Position numbers and translations under genes: made by a program
The notes under the pieces: model-generated
Told to the model about the DNA's origin: nothing
The model's database searches: none
Seen by the model: only the letters and a program-made list of their open reading frames with translations
In this document: in pieces, positions 1-5,070 of the stretch
Layout of the letters: each line of letters opens with the position of its first letter
Numbering within the stretch: position 1 is the stretch's first letter
Assembly (NCBI GenBank): GCA_018970625.1
Contig: JAGWVZ010000298.1
Span: 1-5,070 of the forward strand
Origin: Myxococcales bacterium
GTDB lineage: Bacteria; Myxococcota; Bradymonadia; REDH01
Length of the DNA: 5,070 nt
Direction of reading: 5' to 3'

Positions 1-198
1 CTGGAACTTGGCCTTCCGCTGAAGGATTTTGTGAAACTCGCCGAGTCCTCGCTCGGGTTGCACATTAACAACCTGAACATGATGCTCAGCGCTGAGCACG
101 TGGCCCAGTTAAAGTTGGCGGCCAAACGCGCTCCGAACGAGCCCCATTCTCCCACTCAGTGGCCGCATCGACACGATACCCGACGACCACATGGCTGA
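1..198 (+). CDS. C-terminal fragment of an unidentified protein, possibly with an IF2_N-like domain
   Basis: This is a partial gene: frame 1 is open from the first base to a TGA at 196-198, giving 65 residues, while the other two plus frames hit stops within the first 75 bases. The first 45 residues or so look like a small helical domain (LELGLPLKDFVKLAESSLGL, then MLSAEHVAQLKLAAKR). The spacing of LGLPLKDFVKLA and LSAEHVAQLK loosely recalls the helical N-terminal domain of translation initiation factor IF-2, where a short 'level, then sub-strand, then helix' pattern repeats. That resemblance is by eye only. The last 20 residues are rich in His, Arg and Pro and look like a disordered tail. 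The gene converges on the minus-strand operon with a 54-bp gap, so it is unlikely to share its regulation or function. The true start lies left of the window. Confidence 0.55.
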   Translation: MELGLPLKDFVKLAESSLGLHINNLNMMLSAEHVAQLKLAAKRAPNEPHSPTQWPHRHDTRRPHG

Positions 199-203
199 CC
201 GGT

Positions 204-227
204 GCGACCGTCAGCCCGAAGGGTCGC
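204..227. other. Short inverted repeat between convergent genes
   Basis: GCGACC at 204-209 pairs with GGTCGC at 222-227 around a 12-base loop. It lies in the 54-bp gap between the stop codons of the two convergent genes, where a bidirectional terminator would be expected. The stem is only 6 bp and neither side has a T-run, so it is not a convincing intrinsic terminator and may be chance in GC-rich DNA. Confidence 0.2.
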
Positions 228-252
228 GCATTCACTCACGCGAACTGCGGCA

Positions 253-1296
253 TCACGCGCCCAGTGCGCTCCGGCGAGCGAAGGGTTCCCAGTAATCCAG
301 CACCAGCACGACTGACGGATCCCAGCCGGGCTTTCCGCGATCATCCACGATGTGAAGGTGTGCGAGATGCGTGCCGCTATCGCGGTTCTTGAACACCACC
401 AGCTTCAACCGCAGCAGCCCGACATCAGTAGAAAGCTCCGTCTTTTCGAGCACTTCAGTTAGCGCATACAAGGTATCACCCGACCAAGTCGGGTTGACGT
501 GCTGGCCACCATTGAACGCACAGATGCCGAGACGATTCTCGAGTCCGTTCAACGCCATCGCGTATCCGTGCGAGATGATGACGCCGCCGTACACCAGCGG
601 CTTGCCGTTCATCCCGTGCAGATCGAAGTGAACCTTGGCGCTGTTCTGAAACAGACGCGTGAAGCTCATGTGATCGGATGGATTGACCGCCATGCCGTCA
701 TAATGGTGAATGACCTCTCCCACCGTGTAGTCTTCCCAGGCGAAGCAACCCCCGCTCTGTACCGCTGTGGGAATTCCCGTCGCCGGCCGCCACGAAGACA
801 GGCGTTCGGCAGCCACGCGACCCGCAAACTCAGGAACCTCGGGTGACGCGAGCCAGGCGGTCGGCACCGACGAACACTTGTTGATCATGACCCACCGTTT
901 GAAGGTCAGCACGGTATCCCCATGCTGGTTCCGGGTGGTGTTATCAACGTACACGACGCCGGTGGTCCCCGACGAGTTCTCCTTGAGCCCGACGATGCGC
1001 AGCGAGGTCGTGATGGTATCTCCGACCCGCACCGGAACACCCCAGACCACCTCGGCATACCCCAGATTGGCCCGGGCGTTGAGCGAGATGGTGCGCACGG
1101 TCTGGCCAAAGGCGGCGTGAAAAACCACCAGCGGGTGCACAATCCCTGCAGGGCCACAGAAGCCGGGCGTACGATCGCCCGTTAGCGCAATGTAGGCGGC
1201 TACATCGCCAGCGGTGAGGGTGCGTGGGATCGGACACACGATCTCCTGACCGACTTGAAAGTCTTCAAAAAAATTACCTTTCCAGCCTTTACCCAT
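253..1296 (-). CDS. mch: Mesaconyl-CoA hydratase (beta-methylmalyl-CoA dehydratase), MaoC/double-hotdog family
   Basis: The protein has 347 residues. It is predicted to hydrate mesaconyl-CoA (2-methylfumaryl-CoA) reversibly to beta-methylmalyl-CoA in the cytosol, the penultimate step of the ethylmalonyl-CoA pathway before glyoxylate release. It has two MaoC-like hotdog halves, about residues 8-140 and 185-335, in line with the roughly 340-350 residues usual for Mch. The first half carries TGDRTP (39-44) followed by His54, a loosened version of the hydratase-2 Asp/His motif. The second half carries SDHMSFTRLFQNSAKVHFD (207-225), very like the RLWQN-AKVHF segment I recall from Mch proteins. The start chosen is the ATG at 1296, preceded by AGGCGG; the frame stays open to 1413, but that would overlap the upstream gene by about 95 bases and add a basic, non-homologous leader. 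It begins 22 bp after the mcd stop, which suggests cotranscription. A generic MaoC dehydratase is the alternative, but the neighbours favour Mch. Confidence 0.86.
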   Translation of the reverse strand: MGKGWKGNFFEDFQVGQEIVCPIPRTLTAGDVAAYIALTGDRTPGFCGPAGIVHPLVVFHAAFGQTVRTISLNARANLGYAEVVWGVPVRVGDTITTSLRIVGLKENSSGTTGVVYVDNTTRNQHGDTVLTFKRWVMINKCSSVPTAWLASPEVPEFAGRVAAERLSSWRPATGIPTAVQSGGCFAWEDYTVGEVIHHYDGMAVNPSDHMSFTRLFQNSAKVHFDLHGMNGKPLVYGGVIISHGYAMALNGLENRLGICAFNGGQHVNPTWSGDTLYALTEVLEKTELSTDVGLLRLKLVVFKNRDSGTHLAHLHIVDDRGKPGWDPSVVLVLDYWEPFARRSALGA

Positions 1297-1299
1297 GGG

Positions 1300-1306
1300 T
1301 CCGCCT
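1300..1306 (-). promoter_or_regulatory. Ribosome binding site of mch
   Basis: AGGCGGA on the minus strand lies just upstream of the ATG at 1296; counted from AGG, the spacer is 7 bases. It is a partial Shine-Dalgarno match and supports the internal ATG over the longer open frame reaching 1413. Confidence 0.5.
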
Positions 1307-1318
1307 GTTGTTTTGTCG

Positions 1319-2986
1319 TTAGCCTTCAATAGCGTCGCGCAACGCCTGACGCGCCACCACATAGAGCGCAAGCACCTCTTCGGCGCCCTCAAAGATGGAG
1401 AGAACGCGCGCATCCTCCCAGTGACGGCTCACCGCATACTCGAGCGAGTATCCCATGCCGCCATGAAGCTGCATCGCCTCACGGGTGACCCACTCGGCAT
1501 CTTTACAGCTAATCAGCTTGACGAGAGAAGCTTCCATCTGCCCTTCGTGATTGTCCATCATGACGGCGACATCGTACGATAGCCGACGGCTGGCGTGAAC
1601 GAGAGCGGCCATTCGGACCAGCTTGGACACGGAGAGAGCGTAATCCCGCAGAGGCGCGCCAAAGACCTTTCGTTCGCTGGCATATCGGACGGCCTTTCGG
1701 AACGCCGCCTCCATGACACCCACGGCACGAGCGGCTGTCTGGATGCGCCCACCCGCAAATCCTTCCATCTGCAACGCAAATCCGTCCCCTTCGGCGCCGA
1801 TCCGATTCGCATCCGGCACGAAGTAGTTGTCAAAGCTGACCGAGAACGAATGCATGCCACGATACCCGATGGTGGGGATCGCGTGCCCCTCGACCGTCCC
1901 ACCCTCTGCCTGACGGTGCGAGAACGTGTGGTGATCGTCGGCTGAGATTTTGGCAGGCTTCTCGACGAGGAACAGAGTGAGCCCGCGCGCGCCGTCGGCC
2001 GAGCTGCCTGTGCGGGCGAGCAGGATAAACACGTTTGCGCGACCAGCGAACGTGCACCAGGTCTTCTCGCCGTCTATCCGATAACCGCCGTCCACTTTGC
2101 GGGCGGTCACGCGCAGCGATGCCACATCAGAGCCGGCATTCGGCTCCGTCACAGCCACACTGACCAGCGTCTCGCCCGAGGCAATCTGTGGAAGCCAGCG
2201 TTGTTTCTGCTCTTCGGTTCCGCCCTTGAGCACCGCCTTGGCGCAAATCTCGGGGCGGGTGATGACGCTGCCACCAGCTCCCAGACTGGCCCGGCTCAGC
2301 TCTTCCGTCGCGATGCACATCGTGAGGTTGTCGACGAACATGCCGCCGTACTCTTCGGGGATTGAAATGCCGAAAACTCCGAGGTCAGCGAGCTCCTTCA
2401 GCAGGTCTTCAGGAATGATACGGTCTTCGCGATGAATGGCTTCGGCGAGCGGCTCGACCCGCTGGTCTGCGAAACGCTGAAACGTGCGCCGGACCTCGGC
2501 ATAATCAGGGCCGAGCTGAAGCGAGCCAGACTGCTCCGACGTACGTTCGTTGAGCGCTTCGGCGATGCGGCGCAGGTTCGCAGTCGACATGACCTGCCGT
2601 GACCATGCGAGCGCCTCGGAAAATTCGGGCGTCGTGGTGGCGACACCGAAGCTGTCCTGAAACGCGCTCAACGAGCCGGCCAGACGTTGAAGTGACATCG
2701 CCAGGTACACATCGGCCAGGTCAGCATCGTAGGCGCTGGCGAACTTTGAGTCGGTGAAACGAACAACGGCACGAGCTCCCTCTCGCTCGCCCAGGATACG
2801 AGCGAACTCGAAGGCTTCGGGTTGCAATTCGTCGAACGCACGGCGGTCAAAGCGTCCGCCCCTTGCGACTCGGGCCGACAGTGTTGCGGTTACCTGTGAG
2901 CAGACGTGGTCGAGCAACGACAAAGCGGACTGACGCGACGTGGACACGGAGATCTCCGGGAGCAGAGCAATCGACAGGATCGACAT
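1319..2986 (-). CDS. mcd: (2S)-methylsuccinyl-CoA dehydrogenase, acyl-CoA dehydrogenase family
   Basis: A flavin-dependent acyl-CoA dehydrogenase of 555 residues (542 from an alternative GTG), predicted to oxidise (2S)-methylsuccinyl-CoA to mesaconyl-CoA, passing electrons to electron-transfer flavoprotein. Most acyl-CoA dehydrogenases have about 380-400 residues; the extra 155 or so N-terminal residues, mainly helical, are characteristic of Mcd. The core runs from about 162 to 550: N-terminal helical domain 162-275, beta domain 276-395 with VAVTEPNAGSD (277-287) and GYRGMHSFSVSFDNYFVP (374-391), and C-terminal helical domain with GGRIQTAAR (412-420) and QLHGGMGYS (506-514). Glu533 in IFEGAEE is at the usual place of the catalytic base. 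The start is uncertain: the ATG at 2986 has no clear Shine-Dalgarno, whereas a GTG at 2947 (codon 14) has GGAG six bases upstream. The gene lies 83 bp after mcl and 22 bp before mch. The GTRG/GYRGMHS-type segment and pathway neighbours argue against isobutyryl- or glutaryl-CoA dehydrogenase. Confidence 0.9.
   Translation of the reverse strand: MSILSIALLPEISVSTSRQSALSLLDHVCSQVTATLSARVARGGRFDRRAFDELQPEAFEFARILGEREGARAVVRFTDSKFASAYDADLADVYLAMSLQRLAGSLSAFQDSFGVATTTPEFSEALAWSRQVMSTANLRRIAEALNERTSEQSGSLQLGPDYAEVRRTFQRFADQRVEPLAEAIHREDRIIPEDLLKELADLGVFGISIPEEYGGMFVDNLTMCIATEELSRASLGAGGSVITRPEICAKAVLKGGTEEQKQRWLPQIASGETLVSVAVTEPNAGSDVASLRVTARKVDGGYRIDGEKTWCTFAGRANVFILLARTGSSADGARGLTLFLVEKPAKISADDHHTFSHRQAEGGTVEGHAIPTIGYRGMHSFSVSFDNYFVPDANRIGAEGDGFALQMEGFAGGRIQTAARAVGVMEAAFRKAVRYASERKVFGAPLRDYALSVSKLVRMAALVHASRRLSYDVAVMMDNHEGQMEASLVKLISCKDAEWVTREAMQLHGGMGYSLEYAVSRHWEDARVLSIFEGAEEVLALYVVARQALRDAIEG
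2945..2957 (-). promoter_or_regulatory. Shine-Dalgarno and alternative GTG start inside mcd
   Basis: On the minus strand GGAG (2957-2954) is followed by a 6-base spacer and an in-frame GTG (2947-2945). This would start Mcd at VSTSRQSALSLLDHV and remove 13 hydrophobic residues. The annotated ATG at 2986 is preceded by CGCTCTCTGC, which has no purine-rich site. The GGAG is part of the palindrome GGAGATCTCC. Confidence 0.45.
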
Positions 2987-3069
2987 GCAGAGAGCGTTAC
3001 ACAGTCATGCGACCGGGTAGTGCGCACCGTTCTGATTCAGCGCAAGCACACGCCGAAGCAAGGGCCGAC

Positions 3070-4308
3070 CTAACCCAACGCCGAGTGTTCGTCGTGGGTA
3101 ACGGCGGTACGCAGCAGTTGTGCGTAGGTAAAGCCGGTAGCGGCAATATCGGCTTCGGTGAGGATGCCCGACTTGAGTCCACCTCGTACCACCCACCACT
3201 CGGTTCCAATCACAGCCTTATCGGCGAGGCGATCCCCGTCGACCTCAGCTCCAGAGCCGGAGGTGGCAGCGCGGGCGTAGTCCGCGGTCAAGCGAAGGGC
3301 CGCCATGGCAACCTCACGGGACGGGGTCCATGCCGAGTGGATCGGGTCGATCTGGTCAGGGTGCAGAATCCACTTGGCCGCATAGCCGGCAGCCCGCGAG
3401 TTCTCGGCGTCACGACGCGCGAGCTCGAGAGCGCGCTCGCGGGTTGCCATCGCCTGAATGAACTTCTCGCCATAGATGGTGGGGTCGAGCTGCGTCGACG
3501 CGAGCTTCATGGCAGCAGCCATCTGCTCGGCGTTCACACCCTCGGGCGCCTTCGGACGAATCGGCAGCGTACCGGTAACGGCATCCACGGCGTCCTTGCC
3601 ATGGGCCGCGGCAATGACAGGCAACATCTGACGAACCGTCTGCTGGTCGTAGATCCAACCATCCGCCGTCACCTTTCCCCCGATGGTGCGGGCGAAGTCC
3701 CAGGCGCCAAAGATCAGGGCGGCGACGCCATCGACCGCCGCGATCTTCTCGGCTTCGAGGAACGCACGCGGCGACTCGATAAGCACTTCGAGCATGATCG
3801 GGTTGGTGTATCCCTTGAGCCGCTGCACATCGCGCACGATCTTCACGATATCCGCGACTTCTTCGGCGTACTCGGTCTTGGGAATCACCATGGCCTGCAG
3901 CTTGTCACCAGCCTGCGAGACCACCTCGACCACGTCGTCTTCAAAGTACGGCGTGCGAATGTTGTTGGGACGAAACGCGACCACCTTGTCGCCAAAGGCG
4001 GTCGTCTGCAGCACTTCGACGATGAACTTGCGCGCCCATGGCTTGAAGTCTGCGTTATCCGGGGCGGCGTCTTCGAGATCGTAAAAGAAGAAGTCGATCG
4101 GCAGCTCCGCGGCCTTCTTCATCAGCTTCTGGGACGTCGCACGGGCGTCACGCTCGGGATCTCCACCGGGTCCCATCTTGAAGGCCGGGATCGACATCTC
4201 GCCGCGCCGGTAATACGGCACAAACTGACCGTGCATGCGTTCGGCCACCTTGCGGTGGCGGGCCTGAATCTGGGCAATTTCGCTACGAATTGCGTCAAGT
4301 GACGACAT
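3070..4308 (-). CDS. mcl: L-malyl-CoA/beta-methylmalyl-CoA lyase-like enzyme, CitE/HpcH-HpaI aldolase superfamily
   Basis: The protein has 412 residues and is predicted to be a Mg2+-dependent TIM-barrel CoA-ester lyase. From context it would cleave beta-methylmalyl-CoA to glyoxylate and propionyl-CoA, and probably malyl-CoA to glyoxylate and acetyl-CoA. CitE-superfamily landmarks occur in order: FFYDLEDAAP (74-83), FRPNNIRTPYFEDD (112-125, with the substrate Arg), VIPKTE (142-147), LEVLIESPRAF (173-183, Glu178 as likely metal ligand), IFGAWDFART (199-208, Asp204 as likely metal ligand) and GYAAKWILHPDQI (308-320). It is longer than the roughly 290-350 residues of most CitE/Mcl proteins. The excess is mainly about 100 residues between the Asp204 motif and the GxxxKWxxHP motif, where about half that is usual, plus a C-terminal tail. 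The ATG at 4308 is chosen because AGGAG lies six bases upstream; the frame can be read from a GTG at 4323, but that would place the Shine-Dalgarno inside the gene. A (3S)-malyl-CoA thioesterase or other CitE paralogue remains possible. Confidence 0.8.
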   Translation of the reverse strand: MSSLDAIRSEIAQIQARHRKVAERMHGQFVPYYRRGEMSIPAFKMGPGGDPERDARATSQKLMKKAAELPIDFFFYDLEDAAPDNADFKPWARKFIVEVLQTTAFGDKVVAFRPNNIRTPYFEDDVVEVVSQAGDKLQAMVIPKTEYAEEVADIVKIVRDVQRLKGYTNPIMLEVLIESPRAFLEAEKIAAVDGVAALIFGAWDFARTIGGKVTADGWIYDQQTVRQMLPVIAAAHGKDAVDAVTGTLPIRPKAPEGVNAEQMAAAMKLASTQLDPTIYGEKFIQAMATRERALELARRDAENSRAAGYAAKWILHPDQIDPIHSAWTPSREVAMAALRLTADYARAATSGSGAEVDGDRLADKAVIGTEWWVVRGGLKSGILTEADIAATGFTYAQLLRTAVTHDEHSALG

Positions 4309-4314
4309 GGAAAA

Positions 4315-4320
4315 CTCCTG
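4315..4320 (-). promoter_or_regulatory. Ribosome binding site of mcl
   Basis: CAGGAG on the minus strand is followed by TTTTCC and the ATG at 4308. This strong Shine-Dalgarno with a 6-base spacer fixes the mcl start and rules out the upstream in-frame GTG at 4323. Confidence 0.75.
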
Positions 4321-4346
4321 CACGTGGCGCCTACGTGGTTCGGCGC
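4321..4346. repeat. Overlapping short dyads upstream of mcl
   Basis: CACGT (4321-4325) pairs with ACGTG (4333-4337), and GCGCC (4327-4331) pairs with GGCGC (4342-4346), so two mutually exclusive 5-bp hairpins are possible. ACGTGG also occurs as a direct repeat at 4322 and 4333. The element lies in the 78-bp gap between the Ccr-like gene and mcl, immediately 5' of the mcl Shine-Dalgarno. It could be a leader structure or operator, but the stems are short and may be chance. Confidence 0.2.
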
Positions 4347-4386
4347 GAGGGAACGATGCGAAGCGGAACGAACAACTACCGCACTG

Positions 4387-5070
4387 TCAGTCGTTGACCT
4401 TGAACACCGGGAAGTAGGTGAAGTCACCACGGTCGTAGTCTTCGGCCAGCTGTGGGATCTCGTCAAAGGTGTAAATACGGGAATCCACCGTGGGCAACCA
4501 CTCATTGGCCACGGCGAAGTTCACGGCCTGCACACCTTCCGAGTAACGTGCATAATGCGTGTGGACATGTTGGTGGCGGTCAATACACTCGATCGCTCTC
4601 ATGAACCACATCTGCATGCCTTCTTTCCATCCCGCGGTCGCCAGAACGCCCTGACGAGCCATCGCCTTGAGCGTCGCGCGAATCACAGGCGAACCCACGT
4701 AGTCCAGAAACACGTTGACGCCCTGCCCGTTGGTCAGTTCGTGGACGATGTCCAGAAAGCGCTTCTCACTCTGCATGTAACGAGTCTTGTATTCCGGGTC
4801 CGTCTTGTAGAGTTTCTCGTCATAATTGAGCTCGGGAAACTCGTTGCGGTCGATCGCCGTGATGCCCAGATCAGTGGCCATCTTGTTGCGGTCGGCGCGC
4901 GAGTTCACCTGAAATGTTCGGCATCCGCTCAGGTGAGCCAGATGAAGCTCCGCCAGCGAAACGCCGCCTCCCCAGCCCCAGACCACCGGGTCGGGAAGCT
5001 CAGACTCTGTCAGCTGCATACGCAACATGCCAAATGCCAGACGCCAGTTCGACCATGCTGTGACATAACG
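4387..5070 (-). CDS. Crotonyl-CoA carboxylase/reductase-like medium-chain dehydrogenase (C-terminal part)
   Basis: This is a partial gene: the frame is open to the right edge and gives the last 227 residues before a TGA at 4387-4389; the first methionine seen (5028) is internal. It is an NAD(P)H-binding medium-chain dehydrogenase/reductase. Fragment residues 31-41 (WGWGGGVSLAE) are the glycine-rich dinucleotide loop, followed by GCRTFQVNSRADR (49-61) at the second beta strand, where the cofactor ribose/phosphate is read. An insert with NEFPELNYDEKLYKTDPEY (76-94) and SEKRFLDIVHELT (101-113) matches the distinctive Ccr layout (EF...PEY...RRF...I.E.TG). Being first in a run with mcl, mcd and mch supports an enoyl-CoA reductase or reductive carboxylase role. 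However, the segment FLDYVGSP (121-128) stands where true Ccr has FEHPG, so a CO2-pocket histidine appears to be missing. The C-terminus ends YFPVFKVND, unlike the Ccr ending I recall. A non-carboxylating enoyl-CoA reductase is a real alternative. Confidence 0.7.
   Translation of the reverse strand, partial: RYVTAWSNWRLAFGMLRMQLTESELPDPVVWGWGGGVSLAELHLAHLSGCRTFQVNSRADRNKMATDLGITAIDRNEFPELNYDEKLYKTDPEYKTRYMQSEKRFLDIVHELTNGQGVNVFLDYVGSPVIRATLKAMARQGVLATAGWKEGMQMWFMRAIECIDRHQHVHTHYARYSEGVQAVNFAVANEWLPTVDSRIYTFDEIPQLAEDYDRGDFTYFPVFKVND

Noticed and set aside
204..227. Intrinsic terminator between the convergent genes
   Set aside because: The stem is only 6 bp with a 12-base loop, and no T-run follows on either strand; it is kept only as a weak inverted repeat.
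371..1120. Several plus-strand open frames of 86-117 codons opposite mch
   Set aside because: They mutually overlap, have no Shine-Dalgarno or recognisable domain, and mirror the codon structure of mch on the other strand.
1297..1413. N-terminal extension of mch to 1413
   Set aside because: It would overlap the end of mcd by about 95 bases, adds a Cys/Arg-rich non-family leader, and ignores the ATG at 1296 with its AGGCGG site and a typical Mch N-terminus.
2863..4302. A 479-codon open frame on the plus strand, spanning mcl and the start of mcd
   Set aside because: It lies antisense to two genes with clear family motifs. Its translation is rich in Arg, Gly, His and Asp with no recognisable domain, as expected from the complement of a GC-rich coding frame.
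4309..4323. GTG start for mcl at 4323
   Set aside because: The strong AGGAG Shine-Dalgarno at 4315-4319 would fall inside the coding region; it is correctly spaced for the ATG at 4308.

Overview
This is a bacterial window of moderately high GC (about 60% by eye, not computed). It holds four minus-strand genes that read leftwards from about 5070 to 253, and the 3' tail of one unrelated plus-strand gene at the left edge (1-198). No rRNA, tRNA, CRISPR array, insertion sequence or phage gene was seen, and no gene-free stretch reaches 300 bases. Shine-Dalgarno-like sites precede the starts I chose. The taxon cannot be fixed from this sequence. The GC content looks too low for a typical Streptomyces.

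The minus-strand genes, in transcription order, are: (1) the C-terminal 227 residues of a medium-chain dehydrogenase/reductase resembling crotonyl-CoA carboxylase/reductase (Ccr), cut by the right edge; (2) a CitE/HpcH-superfamily lyase, probably L-malyl-CoA/beta-methylmalyl-CoA lyase (Mcl); (3) an acyl-CoA dehydrogenase with a long N-terminal extension, matching (2S)-methylsuccinyl-CoA dehydrogenase (Mcd); (4) a double-hotdog MaoC-type hydratase, matching mesaconyl-CoA hydratase (Mch). The gaps are about 78, 83-122 and 22 bp, all on one strand, so an operon is likely.

Together they form the back half of the ethylmalonyl-CoA pathway of acetyl-CoA assimilation. Mcd oxidises methylsuccinyl-CoA to mesaconyl-CoA, Mch hydrates that to beta-methylmalyl-CoA, and Mcl cleaves it to glyoxylate and propionyl-CoA. 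The Ccr-like enzyme sits where the pathway's reductive carboxylase would be expected. However, its visible part lacks the histidine (EHPG motif) I expect in true carboxylating Ccr, so its role is the main open question. Ethylmalonyl-CoA mutase and the epimerase are not in the window and could lie beyond the right edge.

The plus-strand fragment at the left edge converges on the end of the operon with a 54-bp gap. It has no visible link to the pathway. I did not find a clearly new system. The interest lies in the unusual Ccr-like and long Mcl-like members of an otherwise recognisable pathway cluster.
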